Position numbers and translations under genes: made by a program | Assembly (NCBI RefSeq): GCF_034314085.1 | Contig: NZ_JAVIWI010000001.1 | Location: 3,348,001-3,412,000, forward strand | Reading direction: 5' to 3' | Source: Undibacterium sp. 5I1 | GTDB taxonomy: Bacteria; Pseudomonadota; Gammaproteobacteria; Burkholderiales; Burkholderiaceae_D | DNA length: 64,000 nt | In this document: in pieces, positions 38,579-47,272 of the stretch | Layout of the letters: the number at the start of each line of letters is the position of its first letter | Numbering within the stretch: position 1 is the stretch's first letter | The notes under the pieces: generated by a model | What the model saw: only the letters and a program-made list of their open reading frames with translations | What the model was told of the DNA's origin: nothing | Database searches by the model: none

Positions 38579-38617
38579 GCTAACGCGGCTCTTACTGAGT
38601 CTCGTTAGCTTTTTTTA
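38579..38617 (+). terminator. Intrinsic terminator of the chemoreceptor gene
   Basis: GCTAACG (38579-38585) pairs with CGTTAGC (38603-38609), followed by a run of seven or more T. It lies 43 bases after the chemoreceptor stop. Confidence 0.88.
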
Positions 38618-38658
38618 TAGGCATTAGAAGCGCGATTACTGTTTTTTACCGGAAGAAT

Positions 38659-41055
38659 TTAGGCGAATTTCCCCGGCTTGCGTGGTGATTTGGGCGGTGC
38701 TTTGCCGCCATCTGCTACGCGTCTAGGGGCTGCACTTGATGACTTAAAAGCAGACTTAGATTCGGGTTTGGATTCAGATTTAAATCCTGACTTCGCAGCA
38801 GGTTTGTCTGCCGCATAAGCAGTTTTCTTTGCTGCCGGTTTTGGAAAAGTCTCTGGTCCGTCACCGCTTGCTTCGCTGATGTCTAACTGCTTGCCTGCGA
38901 CCCACACAGTTTTCAGATGCTTTAAGATTTCTTTCGGCATGCCTTGTGGTAAATCGATCAGGCTGTAACTATCAAAAATATCGATACGACCGATCAGTTT
39001 GGCTTCTACCCCAGATTCATTGGCGATGGCACCGACGATATTGCTCGGTGTGACTGCATGCTCACGACCGACTTCAATACGATAGCTTTGCACGGGTAAT
39101 TGCACTTTGGCCGGACGATCTTTTTTGGATTTGGCTGGACGATCCGCGGCATCACCAAAACGCTCGGCAAGATTCTCTTCTTTCTTGTCGGCATAGGCTG
39201 CGCGCTCGACGGCAGCGGTGAGTTTGCTGTCGGGTGTTGCGCGTGGCTTAGTTGGTTTTTCATACGCTGGTTTTTCGTATGCTGCATTTGCGCTGTTGCC
39301 ACTATTACCGCCAACACCACGATCAGCACTGATGCGTAATTGCTGACCTGCGACGCGAACCGATTTTAAATGGTCTAACAAATCTTTCGGTAAATCTTCT
39401 GGCAAATCCAAGACACTGTAATCGTCATAGATTTCAATACGTCCGATATGTTTAGAATCGATATTCGCTTCGTTGGCAATCGCACCGACGATATTGCCGG
39501 GCTTTACGCCATGCGCATGGCCGACCTCAATACGGAAGGTTTTCATACCAGCATCGGCCGGACGTTCTACACGTTCTCTTGGCGCGAAACTTGGGCGTGC
39601 CGCTCTGTCGTTGCGGTCACCCCGGTCGCCTCTATCGCCTCTGTCGCCTCTGTCACCACGATCACTACGCTCAAATTGATTGGTGCGGCTTGCGCGTTCG
39701 TTGTTCCAGGTATCGTCGCTGGCTGGGCGCTTATTCTTATCGAGTAAAAGCGGTTCGTTACCACGAGCCATTTTTGCCAGCGCCGCTGCAATTTCTATCG
39801 CGGGGACATTATTTTCACGCTCGTAGTCTTCAATCACGGATTGGAATAAAGCCAAATCGCCGGAGGCCAGAGTCAGACTGATTTGTTCTTTAAAACGAGC
39901 AATCCGCACATCATTCACCGCCTGGATAGTCGGCAACTCTAATGGTGAAATTAACTGGCGGGTAGAACGCTCTATCGATTTCAACAAACCTTTTTCACGC
40001 GGGGTGATGAACAAAATTGCCTCACCGCTACGGCCTGCGCGACCAGTACGACCAATACGGTGGGTATAGCTTTCCGGATCATGTGGCACGTCGTAATTAA
40101 TCACATGACTAATACGCTCTACGTCCAGACCACGGGCGGCAACGTCGGTGGCAACCAGGATATCGATCTTGCCATCTTTGAGTTGTTGAATCGTGCGTTC
40201 GCGTTGCTGTTGTTGTACGTCACCGTTGATTGCGGCAACCGAGAAGCCTCTTGCCTCCAGCTTGCTTGCCAATTCTTCCGTACCCAATTTGGTGCGCGAA
40301 AAAATGATCATGCCGTCAAAGGTTTCTGCCTCCAAAATACGGGTCAAGGCATCCAGCTTGTGCATGCCGCTAACCAGCCAATAGCGTTGGCGGATATTGT
40401 CGGCGGTACCGGTTTTTGCGGCGACGGTAATCTCTGCCGGATTGTCCAGATAAGTTTGGGCAATGCGCTTAATCGCGGATGGCATCGTGGCAGAGAATAA
40501 GGCCGTCTGACGAGTTTCTGGTGTCTCTTGCAAAATACGTTCTACGTCATCAATAAAACCCATGCGTAACATCTCATCGGCCTCATCCAATACCAAAGTT
40601 TTAAGCTTGGATAAATCCAGCGATCCCTTATCCAGATGATCAATCACGCGACCAGGTGTGCCAACTACCACATGCACGCCACGACGCAATGCGGACAATT
40701 GCGGGCCATAACTCTGGCCGCCATAAATTGGCAAGACATGGAAACCCGGAATATGCGTGGCATAACGCTGGAAGGCTTCTGCCACCTGAATCGCTAATTC
40801 GCGGGTCGGTGCCAGCACCAAAGCTTGTGGCGTCGTTTGCTTGATATCAATGCGCGACAAAATCGGCAACGCAAACGCTGCGGTTTTACCCGTACCTGTC
40901 TGTGCCTGACCCAATACATCACGATTTGCCAGCAGCGGCGGAATCGTCGCAGCCTGGATCGGTGATGGGGATTCGTAACCGACATCTTTTAAAGCGCGTA
41001 ACAGCGGTTCGCTTAGATGCAAATCAGAAAATAAGGGGATTGGGGTATCGGACAT
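38659..41055 (-). CDS. deaD: DEAD-box RNA helicase with two tandem DbpA-type RNA-binding domains
   Basis: ATP-dependent RNA helicase of the DeaD/CsdA type, involved in ribosome assembly and cold growth in relatives. The order is the DEAD core (AQTGTGKTAA near 51-60; DEAD 157-160; SAT near 189), the helicase C domain (HRIGRTGRAGR near 332-342), an Arg/Gly/Asp linker with repeated RGD units (464-483), RNA-binding domain 1 (505-576), a charged linker, RNA-binding domain 2 (656-727), and a Lys/Ser/Pro-rich tail. E. coli CsdA and DbpA have one such C-terminal RRM-like domain. The two copies here share VGAIANE and similar flanks, so they arose by duplication. Confidence 0.92.
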   Translation of the reverse strand: MSDTPIPLFSDLHLSEPLLRALKDVGYESPSPIQAATIPPLLANRDVLGQAQTGTGKTAAFALPILSRIDIKQTTPQALVLAPTRELAIQVAEAFQRYATHIPGFHVLPIYGGQSYGPQLSALRRGVHVVVGTPGRVIDHLDKGSLDLSKLKTLVLDEADEMLRMGFIDDVERILQETPETRQTALFSATMPSAIKRIAQTYLDNPAEITVAAKTGTADNIRQRYWLVSGMHKLDALTRILEAETFDGMIIFSRTKLGTEELASKLEARGFSVAAINGDVQQQQRERTIQQLKDGKIDILVATDVAARGLDVERISHVINYDVPHDPESYTHRIGRTGRAGRSGEAILFITPREKGLLKSIERSTRQLISPLELPTIQAVNDVRIARFKEQISLTLASGDLALFQSVIEDYERENNVPAIEIAAALAKMARGNEPLLLDKNKRPASDDTWNNERASRTNQFERSDRGDRGDRGDRGDRGDRNDRAARPSFAPRERVERPADAGMKTFRIEVGHAHGVKPGNIVGAIANEANIDSKHIGRIEIYDDYSVLDLPEDLPKDLLDHLKSVRVAGQQLRISADRGVGGNSGNSANAAYEKPAYEKPTKPRATPDSKLTAAVERAAYADKKEENLAERFGDAADRPAKSKKDRPAKVQLPVQSYRIEVGREHAVTPSNIVGAIANESGVEAKLIGRIDIFDSYSLIDLPQGMPKEILKHLKTVWVAGKQLDISEASGDGPETFPKPAAKKTAYAADKPAAKSGFKSESKPESKSAFKSSSAAPRRVADGGKAPPKSPRKPGKFA

Positions 41056-41719
41056 AGTGCTCTCAGTTCTTATCAGGGCTAGCTCCGCGAATGCGCAGCC
41101 ATATGAGGCGTAGTTTACTCTTTTGTGAGAGCGGCGGGGCTGAGTTTGTGTGGATGAGGGAGTATGGCTTGAATTGGTTTGAATTGATTTAAATAGATTT
41201 AGCCGATCAGATGGTCAACCAGTATGAGCAAATGTCAGCAAACATGACAAAAGTGCATGCACCTCTATTCTGCTACTGCAGCGTTTCCGTAACGCTGCTT
41301 TACGCTGGTGATTACACCAGAAATACTACTTGAACTCCTCCCTAAATTAATACTCCCCTTTTGTATATTTAAGTTGTCCATACATTTACAAGCACGTAAG
41401 CCGATTTTTTAAAAAATGACGGGGAGTATATTCATATCAGCATGGTAATCGATTTGTAAAATCACAAAATCAGATTGCAAACCCGAAAACTAGCACGCTA
41501 GATTCTGCACGGCATCGCTGAGTAGACAATATTTTGCTTAGACCTAAAAATAAGCTCAACTTTTCGGAAAACTGACCGATAAACCTAGTAATCCCTCATT
41601 CCATCCTAAGCTAGAAAATTGCGTTTTGTAGGGACGAAGTTGCATTGATGTAGCAAATGAAGTGGCGCATACAGCGGCACAAATCAGGTTTGTAGTATTT
41701 ATTTAGTATTGGAAATGAT
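41056..41719. other. Divergent intergenic region deaD / flaG
   Basis: About 660 bases with no supported gene. It contains dispersed element copy 6 (41350-41432). The remaining sequence should hold both promoters and possibly a long deaD 5' UTR, common for cold-shock helicases, but no clear element was recognised. Confidence 0.5.
41350..41432 (+). repeat. Dispersed 85-bp intergenic element, copy 6 (best terminal inverted repeats)
   Basis: Left end AATACTCCCC and right end GGGGAGTATATT form near-perfect terminal inverted repeats. Inside: TGTAT (41362-41366), 9 nt, GTCCA (41376-41380), 9 nt, AAGCA (41390-41394), 26 nt, GGGGAGTATA (41421-41430). The right core arm has decayed while spacing is exact. 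It is the only copy between divergent genes. Confidence 0.8.
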
Positions 41720-42097
41720 ATGAGTATCAGTCAAATAACAGGTAGCGGCAACGCCGTCTCCAGTGCGCCTGTGCCAGTGCTACAAACCGTTGCACCTGCT
41801 GCAAAATCTGCAAATGCCACGACTGTCGCCGCGACCAGCAGCACCGACAATCAAGCCGCCTCCACCGCGCCGGTCAGTAACGCGGAGCTGAAAAAATCGG
41901 TTGATGCGATTAATAACTTTATCAACTCTGACAATAGTGTCAATTTCAGTATTGATAATGACTCTGGAAAAGTCGTCATCAAGATCGTTGATTCTCAAAC
42001 CAACACGGTATTACGACAAATTCCGTCAGTAGAAGTATTGGCAGTGGCAAAAGATCTGGCTAAATTGCAGGGACTCTTAATCAACGATAAAGCGTAA
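41720..42097 (+). CDS. flaG: FlaG family protein
   Basis: 125 residues: a disordered Ala/Ser/Thr-rich N-terminal half, then the conserved FlaG domain (about 50-122) with VNFSIDNDSGKVVIKIVD and IRQIPS-like VLRQIPSVEVLAVAKDL. FlaG proteins influence flagellar filament length in Pseudomonas and others. Normally the gene lies between flagellin (fliC) and fliD; here it is alone, with no flagellar gene in the window. Confidence 0.85.
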   Translation: MSISQITGSGNAVSSAPVPVLQTVAPAAKSANATTVAATSSTDNQAASTAPVSNAELKKSVDAINNFINSDNSVNFSIDNDSGKVVIKIVDSQTNTVLRQIPSVEVLAVAKDLAKLQGLLINDKA

Positions 42098-42473
42098 ACC
42101 AGCGCTAAACATCCGCCCCCTCACAAACGCTAGGATCAACGCTAGCACCAACGCAAGCCTAAACCTTGTCGGCTAAACCTACAACACGAAACCGCCTACA
42201 CTAAACAGCCTGCCACGCGCAGGCTGGTTCAAAAGCTGATTTGCACCTGGCAACAACTCTCCCACCATCCTCTTCTGCCGTATTTTCTGTTGATTTTTGA
42301 TTTGAGCTTAGAAAAAGCACTTATTCTTTGCTTGGACTTTTCTATTTTGATTGATAATTAAATCTAGATTTCCATTGGAACAGCGCATGCCGTCTAAGTT
42401 TTTGCGAACTGGTAGCAGCCTAATGGAAAATCTGAGTTAAAACTAAGTTCCGACCTCACAACTGAGAAAAAGC
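42098..42473. other. Intergenic region between flaG and PLP decarboxylase gene
   Basis: About 375 bases. Short degenerate repeats of CTAGCACCAACGC type occur just after flaG (42130-42160). No gene, dispersed element or clear terminator was seen. It should hold the promoter of the PLP/ATP-grasp cassette. Confidence 0.4.
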
Positions 42474-43997
42474 ATGCAAAAGATGTCTGCAGATTCGCTT
42501 GATCTACCCGATTCGCTTGACCCTGCTGATCCGCTTGCGTGGCAAGAATTCCGTTCGCAAGCGCACCGCATGCTGGACGATATTTTGGGTTATGCAGAGC
42601 ACATCCGCGATCGCCCGGTCTGGCAGCCAATTCCAGCAGCGACGCGTGAGCAGTTTCGGCAAAACTTGCCGGTGCATGGCAGCGAACTGACCGATGTACA
42701 CCAAACGTTTATGCAAAATGTACTGCCCTATGCAGTGGGCAATACGCATCCCGGCTTTATGGGTTGGGTACATGGTGGTGGCACACCGGTAGGAACGGTA
42801 GCAGAAATGTTAGCCGCCGGCCTTAACGCCAATCTCGGTGGCCGCGACCAGATACCGCTGGAAGTAGAACGCCAGGTTGTGCAGTGGATGCGCGAATTAT
42901 TCAGCTTCCCAGATACCGCCAGCGGCTTATTTGTCACTGGTACCTCAATGGCAAATTTGATTGCGGTGCTCGTCGCCAGAACTGGTGTACTGGGCACGGA
43001 GATTCGTCATACGGGCATCGCTGCCAGCCCGAAACGTCTGGTTGCCTACACGTCTGCAGGGGCGCATGGTTGCATCGCGCAAGCCATGGATTTGTCTGGT
43101 CTTGGCATGAACGCTTTGCGACAAATACCGATGAACGCCGATTTTCAATGTGATATTGCCGCGCTAAAAACCGCCATTGCAGCTGATCGCCAGGCCGGAT
43201 TCACTCCGTTTTTTATTGCTGGTACTGCAGGTACCGTCGATGTTGGTGCGGTGGATGATTTAGTAGCACTGGCCGATCTCGCACAAAGCGAAAATCTTTG
43301 GTTCCACGTCGATGGTGCCTATGGTGCGCTGGCGATGTTGGCCCCCGATATTGCTCCGCGATTGACGGGAATACAGCGCGCAGATTCGATCGCATTTGAT
43401 TTCCACAAGTGGGGGCAAGTGCCGTATGACGCCGGTTTTATTCTGGTGCGTGACGGTGCGGCGCACTACGATACCTTCGCCACGCCAGCCAGTTATTTGC
43501 GACGCGAAGCCAAAGGCATGGCGGCAGGTTCGCCCTGGCCTTGTGATTTTGGTCCTGATTTATCACGTGGATTCAGGGCACTTAAAACCTGGTTCACGAT
43601 TCAAGTGTACGGCGCAGAGCGACTAGGTCAGGTGATTTCTACCACCTGTAAATTAGCGCAGTATATGCGGCAGCAGATAGAAGCCAAGCCGGGGCTAGAA
43701 CTACTAGCCCCGGTGTCGTTGAATATTGTTTGTTTTCGCTACCACGGTGCTAAGCTTGATCTCGATGTGGCAGACGGAAGTAATACCGACAAAAGTAATA
43801 TTGATCAGATTAATGCGAAGATTGTCGTTGCCATCCAGGAGTCCGGCATTGCAGCGCCTTCCACCACCATCATCAACGGCCAACTGGCCATCCGCGCAGC
43901 GATTGTTAATCATCGCACTCGTGAAATAGATGTCGATGCACTCATCACAGCAGCGATACGGTTTGGTAACTCACTTGCAGCATCTAACGCGAATTAA
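42474..43997 (+). CDS. PLP-dependent decarboxylase, aromatic amino acid decarboxylase family
   Basis: 507-residue group II decarboxylase (fold type I). The cofactor lysine is K312 in DFHKWGQVPYD, D280 (FHVDGAYG) pairs with the pyridine nitrogen, and H198 (SAGAHGC) fits the ring-stacking histidine. The N-terminal region with THPGFMGWVHGGGTPVG is also typical. The substrate cannot be read from sequence; it may be an aromatic amino acid or a small-molecule intermediate. It is the first of three closely spaced genes (gaps of 45 and 31 bases) with an ATP-grasp protein and a second PLP-fold protein, so it probably works in a dedicated pathway. Confidence 0.88.
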   Translation: MQKMSADSLDLPDSLDPADPLAWQEFRSQAHRMLDDILGYAEHIRDRPVWQPIPAATREQFRQNLPVHGSELTDVHQTFMQNVLPYAVGNTHPGFMGWVHGGGTPVGTVAEMLAAGLNANLGGRDQIPLEVERQVVQWMRELFSFPDTASGLFVTGTSMANLIAVLVARTGVLGTEIRHTGIAASPKRLVAYTSAGAHGCIAQAMDLSGLGMNALRQIPMNADFQCDIAALKTAIAADRQAGFTPFFIAGTAGTVDVGAVDDLVALADLAQSENLWFHVDGAYGALAMLAPDIAPRLTGIQRADSIAFDFHKWGQVPYDAGFILVRDGAAHYDTFATPASYLRREAKGMAAGSPWPCDFGPDLSRGFRALKTWFTIQVYGAERLGQVISTTCKLAQYMRQQIEAKPGLELLAPVSLNIVCFRYHGAKLDLDVADGSNTDKSNIDQINAKIVVAIQESGIAAPSTTIINGQLAIRAAIVNHRTREIDVDALITAAIRFGNSLAASNAN

Positions 43998-44042
43998 TAC
44001 CACTAAATACTCTCTAATTTTGAATCAGATCAGCGAAAAATT

Positions 44043-45314
44043 ATGACAACTCCCGACACAGACAACGCAGCAAATGGAGCTGGCGCACCGGCGCCACAAG
44101 AGGACAGCCAACATACATTTATCGGTCTGGCGCCGCTAATGCGATTAGCGTTTTCTGGCGTGGATTTAAAGCCTTTTGGCGCAGAGCTGATTGAGTATGC
44201 GACCAAGCATCCGAATGATGGCAATGTAATGATGGACCTGGCGACTTTGCTGCTCTTGATTGGTCATAGTGAACCAGCATTAGCAACCCAAATGGAGGCG
44301 CTAAAAATACAGCAACTGTATTCTGTGCCGACCACGGCTGTTCCAAAAATCCGTTTACTGGCACTGATGGCCGCAGGTGATTTAATGGCGAATACGCCGC
44401 TAGAATTTTTATTAGAAAACGCCGATATCGCGCTGGATTTACTCTACGTTGGCGATGGTATCCCTGCCCTGCCCGCCTTGCCTGAGCATGATGTGATGTT
44501 TGTCGCCGTGGGTGAGTCGGATGATAACCACGCGCTGTTAGAAGCATTAGAAGATATCGTCCAAGATTGGCCTCGACCTGTGCTGAACATGCCCGGACGG
44601 ATTGCACATTTGGGGCGCGACAATGCCTGTGCCTTATTACAATCGGCAGACGGCGTTGTGATGCCAACCTCAGTGCGGATAGACCGCAAAACTCTACGTA
44701 AGATCGCCAATGAAGAACTGACCATCACCAGTCTGCTGTCCGATGGTGATTTCCCCATTATTGTGCGTCCAGTGGGATCGCATGCCGGTCAGGGCTTAGA
44801 AAAAATTACGTCTCCCAGCGCCATCGCCGATTATCTGATGGGCATGCTCAGCGATGAATTTTATATCGCTCGTTTTGTCGATTATCGCAGTGAGGATGGA
44901 TTTTTTAGAAAATACAGAATCATGCTGATCGATGGTCAACCATTCATTTCTCACATGGGAATTTCTTCTCATTGGATGATCCATTATCTGAATGCAGGTA
45001 TGGCGGATAGCCCGGAAAAACGGGCGGAAGAAGAACGCTTTATGGCCAGTTTTCAGTTTGATTTTGTGCCGCGTCATCAAGCTGCTTTTAGAGCGATTAG
45101 CGAGCGCATAGGTCTGGATTATGTCGGCATTGATTGCGGAGAAACCAGTGACGGACAGTTACTGATTTTTGAAGTGGATAGCGACATGATTGTGCACTCG
45201 ATGGACCCGGTTGATTTGTATCCGTACAAACAGCCGCAGATGCAAAAATTGTTTACCGCGTTCCGGTCTATGGTTGCTAAAACTGCGGCGCTTGCGCCCC
45301 AGCAAAGTTCATGA
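44043..45314 (+). CDS. RimK-like ATP-grasp protein with helical N-terminal region
   Basis: 423 residues. The N-terminal third is helical and TPR-like (GNVMMDLATLLLLIGHSEPALATQM). An ATP-grasp fold follows from about residue 210, with the glycine loop IIVRPVGSHAGQGLEKI and the metal-binding strand LLIFEVDSDMIVHSMDP, where RimK-type enzymes have FEVN. ATP-grasp enzymes join a carboxylate to an amine through an acylphosphate. The substrate is not known. It is the middle gene of a cassette with two PLP-dependent enzymes, which could supply or modify an amine partner. Confidence 0.82.
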   Translation: MTTPDTDNAANGAGAPAPQEDSQHTFIGLAPLMRLAFSGVDLKPFGAELIEYATKHPNDGNVMMDLATLLLLIGHSEPALATQMEALKIQQLYSVPTTAVPKIRLLALMAAGDLMANTPLEFLLENADIALDLLYVGDGIPALPALPEHDVMFVAVGESDDNHALLEALEDIVQDWPRPVLNMPGRIAHLGRDNACALLQSADGVVMPTSVRIDRKTLRKIANEELTITSLLSDGDFPIIVRPVGSHAGQGLEKITSPSAIADYLMGMLSDEFYIARFVDYRSEDGFFRKYRIMLIDGQPFISHMGISSHWMIHYLNAGMADSPEKRAEEERFMASFQFDFVPRHQAAFRAISERIGLDYVGIDCGETSDGQLLIFEVDSDMIVHSMDPVDLYPYKQPQMQKLFTAFRSMVAKTAALAPQQSS

Positions 45315-45345
45315 CCATCATGGATGCTAAATGAATACTCAATGA

Positions 45346-47097
45346 ATGATTCCATCTATTGCCATTAAACCCAAGAATCTGGCAGCAGTTGCTGAACAGA
45401 TTCTTGCACCTGCCAAGTTGCCACCAACCGAGCAACTTTTACGGGATGGCGGCGATGCGCGGATTGCAATCGCAGTGGGGCAAGATGAGGATGGTATGTC
45501 CAACAAATATGGCTGCCAATCGTTGCCCAATGATGCACTGCTGGCGTATGGCTCGTCGACTGCGTCGACTATTTCCACCCACGCTTTTGCAGCGGCAAAT
45601 AGCTTAAGGCAACAACTGCTTGTGGCGTTAAATACTGAAACACCCCAGATTATTTACCAGCATGAACTTGATCGTGTACGGCAAGAATTAAATCACTTAT
45701 GTGAGCTTGATAAAGTATCCGGTACCGATTTAATCTTTGCCGCTTCGGGCACCGATTTACATTTAATTGCAGCTCAGCTTGTTGCCCAACGAGCGCGGCA
45801 GAATAGAGAAACGAATAAAGAAAAGAATAAAGAAAAAAGCGAAGACCTGAGCAAAACAGCATCGCTGCTCGTAATCATGATGGAGGCGGAAGAAACCGGT
45901 AGCGGCGTACCGATGGCAGTTGCGGGCAGGCACTTTAGTAGCCGCTCTGCCTTGGGCGAATCGGTCACGGTCGGCACCAGTATTATTGCTAATGCTGTTA
46001 CCGATGCTGTCGTTGAAACTGATGTTCAGATTGAAGTCGTCACGGTAGCCATCCGCTTGTCCGACGGCACACCGAGAGCCACCGACGAGGTGGATGCCGA
46101 GGTTGCGTCCTTCGCCAATAATGCCGTAACGCGCGGTCAACAAGTCTTATTGACCTTGGTTGATGTCACCAAAACCGGAATGATAGCGCCCTCGATTGCC
46201 TGCGCGCAGCAACTAAGCCACCGCTTACCTGATACGGTGACGGTGTTAGTGGATGCTTGCCAGTTCAGATTATCGAACGCGAGCTTGCATGGCTATTTGT
46301 CACATCATTTTATGGTGGCATTGACCGGCTCTAAATTTTTAACCGGGCCCACATTTTCTGGTGTGCTGATGATCCCACCAGATATCGCACAAAGCTTACG
46401 CCGAATCAGCATGCCGCCGGCCTTACAGCCATATTCTTGTCGCGCAGACTGGCCGCAGGATTGGGCAGCGGCAGATGCGTTGGCGCATGTGGCCAACTTT
46501 GGATTATTGCTGCGCTGGGAGGCGGCGCTGGAGGAGTTACGCGCATTTCGGGCGGTACCTGAGACAGCGATTGTCCAATTTTTAGAACAGTTCTCAGCGG
46601 CATTTGCAGACTATCTGGAGAAGCATCCGGAGCTGCAAAGTGTGCCAGTACCGCGATTGGACAGACAAGCGTTGAACGTTGAAGTAAGCTGGGATCAACA
46701 AAAGACTATTTTCCCTTTTTTGCTTTGTGCCTCTGCAACGCCGGATCATCGCGACCATCCAACACCATTGAGTCGGGAACAAACGATGCAGGTATACCGG
46801 CTGTTACTACCTGATTTGAGCGGGCGTTCTGATTTGGGATTTGGCGACGCGCCTGGTGGCGAATTTCTTGAAGAATTTGGTAAAGTAGTAGCATTGCGGT
46901 GCCAGCTGGGACAACCGGTTTTATGTGGTCAGCGGGCTGGATTACCCGTCAGTGCTTTGCGCCTGTGCGCCAGCGCCAGGTTGATTGTGGAAGCGACAGC
47001 CAATCAAGGCCAACAAGCATCACAGGTCATTGCGAAGGCATTGGCGGTTTTAGATAAAACAATCGTATTGATCCAGCATGTCAGCCAGCGGAGTTAA
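45346..47097 (+). CDS. Atypical fold-type I PLP enzyme, class V aminotransferase-like
   Basis: 583 residues. Despite low overall similarity to named families, three features of a PLP fold-type I site can be seen: a phosphate-loop-like FAASGTDLHL (131-140), D303 in VLVDACQFR, and K330 in ALTGSKFLTGP. A Lys/Glu/Asn-rich insert (RETNKEKNKEKSED) lies near 153-167. The last 150 residues would form the small domain. Function is not assignable: it might be a transaminase, lyase or decarboxylase. It starts 31 bases after the ATP-grasp gene with a weak ribosome binding site, so coupling to upstream translation is likely. Confidence 0.75.
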   Translation: MIPSIAIKPKNLAAVAEQILAPAKLPPTEQLLRDGGDARIAIAVGQDEDGMSNKYGCQSLPNDALLAYGSSTASTISTHAFAAANSLRQQLLVALNTETPQIIYQHELDRVRQELNHLCELDKVSGTDLIFAASGTDLHLIAAQLVAQRARQNRETNKEKNKEKSEDLSKTASLLVIMMEAEETGSGVPMAVAGRHFSSRSALGESVTVGTSIIANAVTDAVVETDVQIEVVTVAIRLSDGTPRATDEVDAEVASFANNAVTRGQQVLLTLVDVTKTGMIAPSIACAQQLSHRLPDTVTVLVDACQFRLSNASLHGYLSHHFMVALTGSKFLTGPTFSGVLMIPPDIAQSLRRISMPPALQPYSCRADWPQDWAAADALAHVANFGLLLRWEAALEELRAFRAVPETAIVQFLEQFSAAFADYLEKHPELQSVPVPRLDRQALNVEVSWDQQKTIFPFLLCASATPDHRDHPTPLSREQTMQVYRLLLPDLSGRSDLGFGDAPGGEFLEEFGKVVALRCQLGQPVLCGQRAGLPVSALRLCASARLIVEATANQGQQASQVIAKALAVLDKTIVLIQHVSQRS

Positions 47098-47148
47098 ATC
47101 AGCTTGATTCAACGTCATTCCCGCCAAACACATAAGATGTACCAATCA

Positions 47149-47229
47149 TATACTCCCCATTATTTTTTATAAATAATGCTGATTGTCCAATGATTACTTG
47201 GACGACCCATATATACATCCTACCAGTAT
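47149..47229 (-). repeat. Dispersed 85-bp intergenic element, copy 7 (intact)
   Basis: Minus orientation. Left stem AGTAT/ATACA at 47225-47229 and 47213-47217 (7 nt apart), core GTCCA (47185-47189) and TGGAC (47199-47203) with 9 nt between, 26 nt, and end TATACTCCCC (47149-47158). It is between convergent genes. Confidence 0.85.
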
Positions 47230-47272
47230 AATAAAATATCGAGCTTAATCTGAGCAATGTGCTGAGCGTTCC

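Noticed and set aside
45763..46143. Antisense frames within the PLP-enzyme gene
   Set aside because: No ribosome binding site or family likeness; they mirror the low-complexity coding region.
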